From: Paulinella micropora
Lineage: Eukaryota; Cercozoa; Imbricatea; Euglyphida; Paulinellidae
DNA: 64,000 bases
Assembly: GCA_019918135.1 (NCBI GenBank)
Contig: WBZZ01003686.1
Span: 42,501 to 106,500, forward strand
Direction of reading: 5' to 3'
The notes under the pieces were generated by a model, which made no database searches, was not told the origin of the DNA, and saw only the letters and a program-made list of their open reading frames with translations. How positions within the stretch are numbered: the first letter of the stretch is position 1; every line of letters begins with the position of its first letter. Shown here in pieces: positions 31,563 to 40,646 of this stretch. Both the position numbers and the translations under genes were made by a program.

Positions 31563-32105
31563 TTATTCCGAGTTGCTATCCGCACTCTCGGTTCTGAAGA
31601 CTCTGTGCATGTTTCTATTGTGTTCTCGTTTAATACTACTATTAATGCTATCATTTACATATTCGTTAATACCATCACTAGAGTATTTGTTAAACGAAGA
31701 ATTAAACGATAAATGTTCTTGTTCAATACCAGCGAGAATTCTATTCATGACAATAGCGGAAAGTTGGCCACGATTATCTTTTTTCCACTTATAGAAATTA
31801 TCCCGTTCTTTGTTTATTTTTTTTTCCAATTTCTTTTTTCTCAAGCGAATAAGTCGGTCTTCATCTACTTCATTACTTTCAATACTCAATCGTTCTAACA
31901 TCTCATTAATAGCATCAACCTTAATCAGGTCTGGCTGTTTCTTTTCAACGAGACGCGCAATTTCTTTATCTGCTTTAGAAATTCTTTCTTCACATATTAT
32001 TTTATCTTTCTTAAGTCTATCCTTTCCTGTTTGTCGTATTTCAAATTCCTCAAGCCATTCATTTTTAGTTTTATTTTCTCGCGGGATTAGAGACATGGTT
32101 TCCAT
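31563..32105 (-). CDS. Polinton coiled-coil protein of unknown function
   Basis: A 180-residue, strongly charged frame from ATG 32105. Predicted helical, with heptad-like Leu/Ile spacing over residues 20-110 (e.g. ERISKADKEIARLVEKK). No enzyme motif. Next to the integrase on the same strand, about 300 bp away. Its role cannot be stated. Confidence 0.55.
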   Translation of the reverse strand: METMSLIPRENKTKNEWLEEFEIRQTGKDRLKKDKIICEERISKADKEIARLVEKKQPDLIKVDAINEMLERLSIESNEVDEDRLIRLRKKKLEKKINKERDNFYKWKKDNRGQLSAIVMNRILAGIEQEHLSFNSSFNKYSSDGINEYVNDSINSSIKREHNRNMHRVFRTESADSNSE

Positions 32106-32400
32106 GAAAACCTGTCCAGACAGAATTCCGATTTTTTGTCTGAAGCCTAAAGACAGCCAGACATCGCGCTGTCTGGGTGTTGCTGGTGGTTTTCCCGAAA
32201 ATAGAATTTCTAGAATTTTCTTAAAAAAATTGACTTACGGCAACACTTCAAATACCATTTTTCCTGTAACACTGGTAGGCTCTATTAGATGGGAAACTAA
32301 CGGGTTTAAGGCGGTTATTGAGATTTTAGTGTTGCGGGTTCAATTCCCAATGGTGCTCCATTTCAGTAGTTTCCTCCATCTTAATAGGGTCTTTTTTTGC
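32106..32400. other. Polinton intergenic gap with hairpins
   Basis: It holds CAGACATCGCGCTGTCTG (about 32159-32176), a perfect-arm palindrome, and further CAGACA/TGTCTG repeats. No gene seen. Confidence 0.5.
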
Positions 32401-33420
32401 CTATAAATCTAATATTACCTTAGCCTTTTTTTCTCGCTTACTACTCCTGATATTCTCTGGTTGAATGTCTTCTCTTTTTAACAATTCTTGTGTCTTCTTT
32501 TCTTTAATAACTTCTTTGGTCTGCTCCTTCATATCTTTTTCTTCGTCAACGGGTTTATCAAAATCAGTTTTTAATAAATCACGGGGGCTTACCAACTCAT
32601 CATTATTTAATATGATTTTAAACCCTTTCCTACCTTTGACTTTATAAATAATTTTGCTGAAAGTCTTTCCGCCCTTTGAAAAAACATTCCGTTTGTTTTC
32701 TTTTCTTACATTATCGCCAACATTGAATTCATCAATTAAATTATCCCGAGTGATACTCTGTTTATTTTTATCTCTTCTAGCAAAGACATCCACAGGTTTG
32801 GCTTGAATTCCTCTATGAACTTTATGATTGTAAGCATTAACCAAGTCTTGAATATAACTTACCCAGTCAAAATTTCTATTAGTTTCAAATAAAAGGTCAA
32901 GCCATCTCCTAATACTTCTTATAACTCTATCAACTACAGCAAGTGCTCTGTGGTCTCCTACTTCAACCACATCGTGCTTAATTCCATTTTGAATAAAATA
33001 TTCACGAGTAGCACCTTTATATTCTCCTCCGCTGTCGGTTGTAATTGACTTTGGTTTATAAGGTATAGATTTCAAAGCATAATATACTTCTTTCGCTGTT
33101 TTATTTTTTAGCGGAATGATTATTAAAAATCGGGAATGGCAATCAATCCAAACGAGCATCCAAGCATAGCCCTTATTGCCTTTTTTGTCTTTTATCTTAC
33201 TCATATCCGCCAAGTCTAAGAAAACTTGGTCTAACGGCTTATCAACCCATATTGTATTCCATATTTTCGGGTTTTTCTTTTGGTGGTGTATTTCAAGTGC
33301 CTCCTCTTCTTTTGTCTTTTTTGTTTCTCCCGTTGGTGTGTCCTCAAGTTGACCCTTATCTCCAACTGGTTGGAGATATTCCGCATTCTGTGTATTAATA
33401 ATTGTATGTTTATAGTCCAT
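32401..33420 (-). CDS. Retroviral-type (rve, DDE) integrase of the Polinton
   Basis: 339 residues from ATG 33420 (MDYKHTIINTQ); longer starts would run into the divergent gene at 33431. The rve core has FLDLADM near residue 66, WIDCHSRF near 93 and TTDSGGEY near 130, followed by the helix ALAVVDRVIRSIRRWL. The C-terminus has an SH3-like segment (FNVGDNVRKE...KGRKGFKIIL), as in Polinton integrases. The enzyme inserts element DNA into chromosomes and makes 6-bp target duplications, which fits the flanks seen here. A palindrome of family 1 lies in its N-terminal linker. Confidence 0.92.
   Translation of the reverse strand: MDYKHTIINTQNAEYLQPVGDKGQLEDTPTGETKKTKEEEALEIHHQKKNPKIWNTIWVDKPLDQVFLDLADMSKIKDKKGNKGYAWMLVWIDCHSRFLIIIPLKNKTAKEVYYALKSIPYKPKSITTDSGGEYKGATREYFIQNGIKHDVVEVGDHRALAVVDRVIRSIRRWLDLLFETNRNFDWVSYIQDLVNAYNHKVHRGIQAKPVDVFARRDKNKQSITRDNLIDEFNVGDNVRKENKRNVFSKGGKTFSKIIYKVKGRKGFKIILNNDELVSPRDLLKTDFDKPVDEEKDMKEQTKEVIKEKKTQELLKREDIQPENIRSSKREKKAKVILDL
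33357..33378. repeat. Family-1 palindrome inside integrase frame
   Basis: Core ATCTCCAACTGGTTGGAGAT, with a further T/A pair outside. On the minus strand it encodes EYLQPVGDK. The arms equal those of 41742-41763. Confidence 0.85.
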
Positions 33421-33430
33421 ATTATATACA

Positions 33431-33688
33431 ATGAGATTTTTAAAGTCTAACATTAAGAATAAAAAATATAAAGTCATTAGTCCAAAAGGTAAGGTTATCA
33501 ATTTTGGTGATACTAGATATGAACATTATAAAGACCTCATAGGACTATATTCACATTTAGACCATTTAGATAAAGTAAGAAGAAAAAATTATAGAAAAAG
33601 AGCAAAGGCTATAAAAAATTCAAAAGGTGAATTAACTTATAATAATCCAGAGTATAGTAATTTTTACTCATATCATTTCCTTTGGTGA
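33431..33688 (+). CDS. DUF5754-like small basic protein
   Basis: An 85-residue frame, divergent from the integrase with only 10 bp between start codons, so a shared bidirectional promoter is likely. The pattern KKYKVISPKGKVINFGD, then YEHYKDLIGLYSHLD and RRKNYRKRAKAIKN resembles the small DUF5754-type proteins of giant viruses and related elements (K-x-V...G-x-x-x-x-FG...H-x-D...R-x-x-Y-x-x-R). Function unknown in the family. Confidence 0.6.
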   Translation: MRFLKSNIKNKKYKVISPKGKVINFGDTRYEHYKDLIGLYSHLDHLDKVRRKNYRKRAKAIKNSKGELTYNNPEYSNFYSYHFLW

Positions 33689-33690
33689 AT

Positions 33691-34209
33691 TTAAAATTTT
33701 AAAAACACTCTATCTATTTCATCACTTTTTTCTTTCTTAGCACCTGAAGATTGATTATATACCTTTACACTTACACTACTTGATTTTTTACCCTTACCTT
33801 TCTTCGGTTTTGGTGTTTCTTCTTCACTACTCTCACTTTCGCTTTCTTCACTCTCTACCTCGGGCTCTATCTTCTTGCTCTTCTTCGCTCTCTTAGTTTC
33901 TGCTTTCGCTCTTTTGATTTTCATCTTAGCCATCTTTTCGGCAATGATATCAGTGAAATCAACCTCATCCTCACTATCACTCTTCTCCTCTGGGCTATCA
34001 TTATCTCGTTCAGTAATAATATCCTTTGCCAAGTTCTTTTCTTCAATTTGTTTTATTCGTTCCTCCATATCTTCGTCTTCTTGCTTTACAGCATTTCGGT
34101 ATTGTGCTAATACATTTTTAGCATGCTCCATCTTTCGTTGTTTCGCTTTCGCTTTTATTCCTTCCACAGCACTATCCCAGTTCTTACGACTTGCTTCAGC
34201 GGACGGCAT
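33691..34209 (-). CDS. Highly charged Polinton protein
   Basis: 172 residues from ATG 34209. Helical N-terminus (KNWDSAVEGIKAKAKQRKM), then acidic Ser/Glu-rich and Lys-rich tracts (SEESESESSEEE, KPKKGKGKK). Mostly disordered; possibly a nucleic-acid-binding or scaffold protein. Convergent with the gene at 33431 (2-bp gap), divergent from the fibre gene at 34262. Confidence 0.6.
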   Translation of the reverse strand: MPSAEASRKNWDSAVEGIKAKAKQRKMEHAKNVLAQYRNAVKQEDEDMEERIKQIEEKNLAKDIITERDNDSPEEKSDSEDEVDFTDIIAEKMAKMKIKRAKAETKRAKKSKKIEPEVESEESESESSEEETPKPKKGKGKKSSSVSVKVYNQSSGAKKEKSDEIDRVFLKF

Positions 34210-34261
34210 TCTATACTAAGATTAATATATTTTAGTATTTTTTAATAATTATTAATATAAT

Positions 34262-37200
34262 ATGTCGCAATATAAATCACTATTAGGCCTTAATGAGTTG
34301 GCCGTTGATAGTCTAGACATAAAAAATTTAGACCTTACCAACACAAATATTATTGGTTTAAACACAGACAGAGTGCCAGAAGATGCCGAACCCGTAAATC
34401 TTTATTTCACTGACGGGCGGTTTGATACACGGCTCGCTTTAAAATCAACAACAGATGTCAAAGAAGGAAAAAATTTATACTACAAAGAGCAACGAGTAAG
34501 GGACAACGACGAAGTTAAAGCCTCAACTCAACACCGCTCCAATACAAGTAATCCGCACCAAACCAGTCTATACAATCTCATAGACACAAACATATCCGCA
34601 CCAGCGGTCGGGCAATACTTAACATATAATGATGTAGATGGTAAATGGAGAAATACAACAATCGGCTCAATTGATACACTCTCTGATGTAGTCATAACAG
34701 CACCAATTGCTATGAATAGTTATCTAACATATAACTCAATAAACTGGGTAAATAAAACATTTCCAATAAATGTGGATGAATTCGGCAACATTAGTATGGG
34801 TGGTAATTTGAATATAACGGGAGTTAATTTACTAAATACCAAAGATGTTGATACTTGGATATCAGAGCACGAAGACAATAATGATAAAGTGTCCGCGGAT
34901 GGCTCAATTAATACACACAGCGATGTTTTGATTACAGGCACACCCGCCGATAACCAACTGCTCATTTATTCAACAGGCCAATGGCGTAATACAAACTCTC
35001 CATTTCTAAGATTGGATGGTCTCGCTATGATGTTTGGAGATTTAAATATGGGGGGTTTTAATGTAGCAAATGTCGGTAATGTTGATGGTATTGATGTTTC
35101 GGCTCTTGATAGTTCTGTGGTTAAACTAACAGGAGACCAAACCATAACAGGAAACAAAACATTTACTACTTATGTGGCCGTAAAAGACTCAAATCCATTA
35201 AACACAGGCAAGTTATTCTTCAATTATAACAATAATATGGGCTCTATTTATTCGTCGGATGCGGGTGGGACGACGGGCTATCCATTATCTTTTGTCGGCT
35301 CGTCCATACTTTTTGCTCCAACAACAGGTGGTGGAATGACATTGACAAATAATGTTTTAAATTTTAACAGCACAACAGCAATCAGCGGATTGCCCGCGCC
35401 ATTCTATGACGGCGATGCTTCAACAAAAGCATATACCGATACGAAACTGGCAAAGGACGGCACAACGGCTATGACGGGCAGTTTAAATATGGGCGGTTTT
35501 GCGATTACAAATGTTGGTAATGTTGATGGTATTGATGTATCCACCCTTGATACTTCTGTCGTCAAACCAACAGGAGACCAAACTATAGCAGGAACCAAAA
35601 CATTCAGCAACATAATAAATGCTAGTGCGGGGATTGATATGAAAAGCCAAAGTATAACAAATGTTAATCTTGTTGATGGTGTTGATGTTTCTACTCTTGA
35701 TACTTCTGTCGTTAAACTAACAGGAGACCAAACCATAGCAGGGAATAAAAAATTTACTTCAACAATAGAAGTGCGGGGTGCTACTGCTCCAACCGCTTTT
35801 GATGGTATCGGTATTGCCTTTGATACGGCGACAAATATAGGAGAGATTGTGGCACAAAAAATAGCAACCGCGGCCTATTATCCGATACAAATAACGGGTT
35901 CGTATGTTGATTTATATGCGGGTGATAATGTAATCGCGACAGCAACGGGCACGACACTATCTTTAAACAATAGAAAAATTACAAATTTGGCCACACCAAC
36001 AGCAACAACGGACGGAGCAAACAAAAGTTATGTGGATACATTAGACGGGCAAAATGTGAAACTAACAGGAAACCAAACCATAGCAGGAATTAAGACATAT
36101 AGCAGTGGTGTTGAAATAACGGGAAATTCAATCAATTCAACAACAAAGGGCACATTTATCGTTTTCAATTCTACCAGTAATATTGGGTCAATTGCTAGTT
36201 TGGATATGAAAACTGCAACATATTACAACTTTGAAATTTCTGCGAAAAAAATAAGTTTTATTATTGACGGGACGATTGTCGGTTGGATAAATGCTTCGGG
36301 GTTAGATTGTAATAGTAGCAAAATAGCCAACCTTGGAACTCCGACATTATCAACAGACGGAGCGACAAAAGGGTATGCGGACACATTGGACGGACAAAAT
36401 GTAAAATTAACAGGAGACCAAACCATAACAGGAATTAAAATATTTAATGGAAGTAGAAATGATGTAAGAGCACTGACCTTATTAAGCCAAGCCGATTTCA
36501 ATAATGTTGATATCATTAATGGTGGAAATATAACATATAATGGGGCGAGGATATTAAACCAAAATGGAGGAGATATATTCTTTTCACAGACGACGGGTGA
36601 TTATCAGTATTTCTTATTTACTCTAAATACTGCTTCAAGTGGAACCGCGAACCAACGAGGTTATGTATTTACGAATGTAGCATCTGATGTAAAAGGGGCG
36701 GGACTTTATATTTCAAAACTTTTGGATAATAAAAGTGCTTCGTCTGACATTGTCCGTTTTAACAATGCTGGCGGTATGCGGTTTTATGGTGCCTTAGATA
36801 TGAACTCAAACAATATAACAAATGGCGGAACAATAACAGGAACGACAATTACTTCAACCGCGGGTATATCAACAACAACAGCAACTGCGAGTGGATTAAT
36901 AACGGCAAATGCGGGGGTATCAACGACGACACTAACCGCGAGCGGCCTACTAACAGCAACAGGAGGTTCAAGCATAGTTATACAAGGAAATACTAATGGA
37001 GGTAATACACGCGGAATATTTTTGTGGGACACAGGCAACACAAATTATGGTATTTATATGGCACAATCTGGAGCCAATAAATCTCTAGCAGGTGGAGTGG
37101 CATCAGCCGTTGCTGGAAACGATTTTACTTCTTTCGCCGTTAGATTTAGAGTGAGCAATGTTTCTACTGATGGTTTTATATGGGAGAACTCTTCCGAACA

Positions 37201-38197
37201 ATTGTTAATGTCATTAAACGGGGCAAACGGGACTTTATGGACAAAAGGATTAATAACGGCTAGTGCTGGTGTATCAACAACTAAGATCACTGCGAGTGGA
37301 TTAATAACGGCAAATGCGGGGATATCAACAACAACATTAACGGCGAGCGGATTAATAACGGCAAATGCGGGAATTACATACACAGGCACACTAACAACGG
37401 CATCAGCATCAACTAACGGGGCAAAAATAGCAATTCAAGGACAAACAGACGGAGGTAGTAGCCGCGGAATATTTGTATGGGACATTGGAGATACAAACTG
37501 GGGGATTTATATGAGCCAGTCTGGGGCGAGTAAATCATTGAGTGGAGGGACAGCACCAGCAGGAGGAGGTGGTGGATTAACTTCTTATTCTATTAGATTT
37601 AGAGTAAATGGTTCTTCAACGAGTGGTTTCATATGGGAGAATAATTCAAATACTGCTTTAATGTCATTAAGAGCAAGCGATGGACAATTATGGGTATTGT
37701 CTAATCCAATTCAATATTCAGACAGGAGAAAAAAAGAAGATATAAAGGAATGCTTAGGCTTAGATTTTATCAACAAGTTAAATCCAGTATGCTATCGTAT
37801 GATTGACGACAACAAGAAATGTAGGACAGGTTTAATAGCACAAGAATTAGAAGAAATACTAACAGAAATGGATATGCCAGATTTTGGCGGTTTTATAAAA
37901 GAAACAATTATGGTTCCGTGTCCAAAGCAAAGAGCGGAATACGAATTGAAGGGTGTGAGTGTTAAGCCAGAAGATGTCAAATGTATTGATAGTGGCGATG
38001 TCGGTTATGGTATAGGTTATTCAGAGTTTATTGCTCCATTAATTAAGGCAGTTCAACAATTATCAGATAATCTCGGACATGTCCGAGATAGGGTAGTTAA
38101 TTTAGAAAAAGAAAATAAAACTTTACTTAATATATTACAAGACCAAACCAACCAACTAGCCGAAATACGAGCCGTTGTATATCCAACCAATGGCTAA
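34262..38197 (+). CDS. Long virion fibre protein with C-terminal S74 chaperone
   Basis: 1311 residues from ATG 34262. It is built of repeats: five or so modules near VDGIDVSTLDTSVVKLTGDQ plus TIAGNKTF (residues about 270-760), and later copies of ASGLITANAGVSTTTLT (about 880-1050). These are typical of beta-helical phage-like fibres. From about residue 1150, SDRRKKEDIKECLGLDFI...LIAQELEEIL matches the peptidase S74 intramolecular chaperone that trimerises fibres and cleaves itself off; a coiled coil ends the protein. Known in tailed phages and some large viruses; it likely binds the host surface. Overlaps the next gene by 8 bp. Confidence 0.85.
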   Translation: MSQYKSLLGLNELAVDSLDIKNLDLTNTNIIGLNTDRVPEDAEPVNLYFTDGRFDTRLALKSTTDVKEGKNLYYKEQRVRDNDEVKASTQHRSNTSNPHQTSLYNLIDTNISAPAVGQYLTYNDVDGKWRNTTIGSIDTLSDVVITAPIAMNSYLTYNSINWVNKTFPINVDEFGNISMGGNLNITGVNLLNTKDVDTWISEHEDNNDKVSADGSINTHSDVLITGTPADNQLLIYSTGQWRNTNSPFLRLDGLAMMFGDLNMGGFNVANVGNVDGIDVSALDSSVVKLTGDQTITGNKTFTTYVAVKDSNPLNTGKLFFNYNNNMGSIYSSDAGGTTGYPLSFVGSSILFAPTTGGGMTLTNNVLNFNSTTAISGLPAPFYDGDASTKAYTDTKLAKDGTTAMTGSLNMGGFAITNVGNVDGIDVSTLDTSVVKPTGDQTIAGTKTFSNIINASAGIDMKSQSITNVNLVDGVDVSTLDTSVVKLTGDQTIAGNKKFTSTIEVRGATAPTAFDGIGIAFDTATNIGEIVAQKIATAAYYPIQITGSYVDLYAGDNVIATATGTTLSLNNRKITNLATPTATTDGANKSYVDTLDGQNVKLTGNQTIAGIKTYSSGVEITGNSINSTTKGTFIVFNSTSNIGSIASLDMKTATYYNFEISAKKISFIIDGTIVGWINASGLDCNSSKIANLGTPTLSTDGATKGYADTLDGQNVKLTGDQTITGIKIFNGSRNDVRALTLLSQADFNNVDIINGGNITYNGARILNQNGGDIFFSQTTGDYQYFLFTLNTASSGTANQRGYVFTNVASDVKGAGLYISKLLDNKSASSDIVRFNNAGGMRFYGALDMNSNNITNGGTITGTTITSTAGISTTTATASGLITANAGVSTTTLTASGLLTATGGSSIVIQGNTNGGNTRGIFLWDTGNTNYGIYMAQSGANKSLAGGVASAVAGNDFTSFAVRFRVSNVSTDGFIWENSSEQLLMSLNGANGTLWTKGLITASAGVSTTKITASGLITANAGISTTTLTASGLITANAGITYTGTLTTASASTNGAKIAIQGQTDGGSSRGIFVWDIGDTNWGIYMSQSGASKSLSGGTAPAGGGGGLTSYSIRFRVNGSSTSGFIWENNSNTALMSLRASDGQLWVLSNPIQYSDRRKKEDIKECLGLDFINKLNPVCYRMIDDNKKCRTGLIAQELEEILTEMDMPDFGGFIKETIMVPCPKQRAEYELKGVSVKPEDVKCIDSGDVGYGIGYSEFIAPLIKAVQQLSDNLGHVRDRVVNLEKENKTLLNILQDQTNQLAEIRAVVYPTNG
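38070..38089. repeat. Family-1 palindrome in fibre gene
   Basis: ATCTCGGACATGTCCGAGAT, perfect 20-bp palindrome, encoding part of DNLGHVRDR in the C-terminal coiled coil. Confidence 0.9.
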
Positions 38198-38540
38198 TAA
38201 TACAACTAGACTTCACAGACCACCGCCAGTCATTGAAATAGACGGCGAACTAACTCCAGAAATAAAAAATCGTGTTTTAGACATTTCATTGAAGACTGAG
38301 GAGAAAAAAATAGAGCATGAATTAGAGGATAACTGGTCGTGCTGTTGTATGAAAAATAGACCGACAGACAGCCGACTTATTAAATACTTATTTCAAATGG
38401 GTATCATTATATCCATCATCACCCTTTGTATCGTAAGGCTATCTGAAAAGAACTTACCTTGTGAGGTTGCTAATACTTATGTCGGTATTTTAACACTTTT
38501 GATTGGGATATGCCTTCCATCGCCTTCTTCAAAGAAATGA
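38190..38540 (+). CDS. Two-transmembrane small protein (holin-like topology)
   Basis: 116 residues from ATG 38190, overlapping the fibre stop (ATGGCTAA). The N-terminus is polar and Pro-rich; a Cys cluster (SCCC) precedes two hydrophobic helices, FQMGIIISIITLCIVRL and YVGILTLLIGICL, ending in PSPSSKK. Small proteins with this layout and a PSP tail recur next to virion genes in Polinton-like and algal viruses. It may be a membrane or lysis protein; unproven. Confidence 0.6.
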   Translation: MANNTTRLHRPPPVIEIDGELTPEIKNRVLDISLKTEEKKIEHELEDNWSCCCMKNRPTDSRLIKYLFQMGIIISIITLCIVRLSEKNLPCEVANTYVGILTLLIGICLPSPSSKK

Positions 38541-38793
38541 ACACTCGTATAAGTGTATTTTATACCACATAGCATCCAATGTTGAATTTTCATGAAAATT
38601 CAACATATCGCACATTAAAGGCAGGGCTTCATCAAAACTAATACACCAATCTGACATGGGCTTATACACACATTTAAATTTAGTATCTATACCTTTTTGA
38701 ATACAATAAACACAACTTATATTCTTTTTTTCACTTATCCGTGAGTAAAAGTCGCAGGCAGTCCGCGAAAATATTTTGATTATTAAAAAGTTT
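38541..38793. other. Intergenic gap in the Polinton
   Basis: Contains the 28-bp palindrome. A 94-codon minus-strand frame (38529-38813) overlaps it but reads through the palindrome and lacks features; not called. Confidence 0.4.
38579..38606. repeat. Family-2 palindrome, 28 bp, between genes
   Basis: Perfect palindrome with arms ATGTTGAATTTTCA, between the 2-TM gene and the gene at 38794. Confidence 0.9.
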
Positions 38794-39174
38794 ATGAGTA
38801 GTAATATAACCATGACTGACTATAAATACCAAAAGATTATTTTTCTGAGCAATGATTTTGCGGGAGGAAGCAAAACATTTAATAAGAATATCCAAATGTC
38901 ATTCACACCCACCAAAATGAATGTTAAGTTTATCCACTATATGAACGACCAGACAGAGACGAAAACCAGAATTCTTTACATGGATAGAATTGGAATTATT
39001 GGAACATTCGCGGATAGTAATATAGCAAACATTTCAAATCTCGGTTATAATTTGGGTGTTGTCGGATGGACTGACGGCCAATATACATTTAAAATCCTTG
39101 AAACTGACAGCGGAAATATTGACACAGGAAATTTAGCGGGGCGAATTGTTGTGTGTTTGGAATTTCTTGCTTAA
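38794..39174 (+). CDS. Small putative virion protein
   Basis: 126 residues from ATG 38794. Predicted beta-rich, with alternating hydrophobics (e.g. MNVKFIHYMND, RIVVCLEFLA). Located between the fibre block and the packaging ATPase, 8 bp upstream of the latter's start region. No family recognised; a minor structural role is inferred from position. Confidence 0.55.
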   Translation: MSSNITMTDYKYQKIIFLSNDFAGGSKTFNKNIQMSFTPTKMNVKFIHYMNDQTETKTRILYMDRIGIIGTFADSNIANISNLGYNLGVVGWTDGQYTFKILETDSGNIDTGNLAGRIVVCLEFLA

Positions 39175-39182
39175 TAATATAT

Positions 39183-40003
39183 ATGATGCTTAAGATAAAC
39201 AATGTCAAGGTGAAGCCAGTAAAACAAGAGGGTGATGGAAATAAAAAAGCCAAGGGCTATAAATTATTTAATGAGCCGTATGCCAACATATTTCTTCTCG
39301 CTCGTAAGAAGAGCGGGAAAACAACAGCACTCTTTGAAATACTGAAACGGACAACAGACAGAAAGACCCGTATCGTTATTATCGCTTCAACAATCCACAA
39401 GGACTACATTTATAAAGCAATGGTTAAGCACTTTAAGAACAGGGGAAACCCGATGGCGGTATATACCTTTCTTAAATCGGATGGTGTGAATATTATTGAT
39501 TACGAACTTGACAAACTGAACAGGCAGGATGAAGAGCACGAAGGCGAAGTAAAACAAGACAAAAAAGAAATAGAAAAACCACAATTTCTTTATTTGGCAA
39601 AGAAGAAAAAAAGAAAACTACCGAAGCAAAAGAACTGCCCCAGCAAAAATATATTTCTCCAGAGGTTGTTTTTGTTTTGGATGATTTAGGAAGTGGATTA
39701 AGAGACAAGTCCGTAAGCGATTTGTTAAAAAAGAATAGGCACTATAAATCAAAGGTGATTATGTCTAGTCAGTATTTAAACGACCTACGGCCAGAAGCCA
39801 TTAAGCAATTAGATTATTTATTAATCTTTCCAAGCCAGTCTCAGGATAAAATGGAACTCGTGTATAAACACTTAGACTTATCTTTTGATTTTGATTACTT
39901 TCTTCAAAAGTATCACGAAGCAACAAAGGAGAGATTTAATTTTCTTTATGTTTCAAGTGTTGATGATGAGTTAAGAAAAAACTTTGCTTATCGGTTGAAA
40001 TAA
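39183..40003 (+). CDS. FtsK/HerA-type genome-packaging ATPase part
   Basis: The part starts at ATG 39183, just after TAATATAT. It has a Walker A motif (ARKKSGKTT, near 39300), a beta strand RIVIIAST, and a Walker B-like VFVLDDLGSG near 39675, followed by KVIMSSQYLNDL (sensor/Arg region). This is the A32-like packaging ATPase found beside capsid genes in Polintons and related viruses, which pumps DNA into the capsid. It lies directly upstream of the morphogenesis block. As the element is a fossil copy, only the extent of the part is given. Confidence 0.8.
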
Positions 40004-40031
40004 TGATATTTATGAGCATCGCTTTCATCCA

Positions 40032-40125
40032 ATGTTGAATTTTTCATTTTAAAATTCAACATATCACTCATTTTCGCAATCTCAAACATGTTTGAGATAT
40101 TCATAAACATCGAAAAACGATGTTT
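40032..40125. repeat. Cluster of three palindromes between ATPase and basic protein
   Basis: ATGTTGAATTTT/AAAATTCAACAT (40032-40062, family 2), ATCTCAAACATGTTTGAGAT (40079-40098, family 1, perfect) and AAACATCG/CGATGTTT (40105-40125). They fill most of the 200-bp gap. Confidence 0.85.
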
Positions 40126-40193
40126 AAAAACCGCACGAAAGTCGAAGACGAAAGTGCGGAATTTTAAATATCAATAATTAATTATTTTTCTGT

Positions 40194-40200
40194 ATTATAT
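40194..40200 (+). promoter_or_regulatory. TATATAT box abutting a start codon
   Basis: TTATATAT directly precedes ATG 40201. Similar AT boxes abut starts at 39183, 46772, 47088, 50566 and 50873, suggesting a promoter with a very short leader. Confidence 0.4.
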
Positions 40201-40533
40201 ATGCCAGTATCACCAGTGATAATTTCACAACCATCAGGATATAACATCGGATACAATCCATCAATGCCACAGAAGGGAGGAAAAAAAGTATCTCGGACAA
40301 GTCCGAGATTATCAAAGAAGAAGGGATGTGGTCAAAAGGGAGGAAAGATTAACTGGGCTAAGGTCGGAAAAACTGCCTTGGCTGTTAATAAATTCCTTCG
40401 CGATAATAAGGTAATCTCTAGGACTGCGGGGGCATTGAGTAGTGTTGGGGTGCCTTACGCTGGTAGTGTTAGTGCTACTGCTGCAAAACTTGGGTATGGT
40501 AAGCAACGAGGAGGGGCTGTAAAGTTCCATTGA
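40201..40533 (+). CDS. Small basic virion/core-like protein with GG sites
   Basis: 110 residues, very basic and Gly-rich. Double-Gly sites (QKGGKK, QKGGKI, QRGGAV) look like adenain/Ulp1-type cleavage points, and the protease gene is next. The middle (TALAVNKFLRDNKVIS..AGALSSVGVPYAGSVSA) is amphipathic. By size, charge and place it resembles adenovirus core or pVI-like minor proteins; homology is not proven. A family-1 palindrome lies at 40290-40309. Confidence 0.6.
   Translation: MPVSPVIISQPSGYNIGYNPSMPQKGGKKVSRTSPRLSKKKGCGQKGGKINWAKVGKTALAVNKFLRDNKVISRTAGALSSVGVPYAGSVSATAAKLGYGKQRGGAVKFH
40290..40309. repeat. Family-1 palindrome in basic protein gene
   Basis: ATCTCGGACAAGTCCGAGAT: arms as in 38070-38089, centre AA instead of AT; encodes SRTSPR. 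Confidence 0.85.
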
Positions 40534-40646
40534 TATTTATGAGCATCGCTTTCATTCGCTATGCTCATTTTCGCTTGCTCATAAACATCGTAAAACCGAT
40601 TTATTTTTTCTTAAAACAAAAAATAGATGTTTTAGAATAAGCGGGA
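40534..40646. other. Short Polinton gap with TTTATGAGCATCG repeat
   Basis: TGATATTTATGAGCATCGCTTTCAT recurs from about 40003-40028, and ACATCGTAAAACCGAT matches the gaps near 42430 and 46250. These shared gap motifs may be 3'-end or promoter signals. Confidence 0.45.

Noticed and set aside
34720-37980. Antisense frames within the fibre gene
   Set aside because: Shadows of a repetitive coding sequence; no independent motif.
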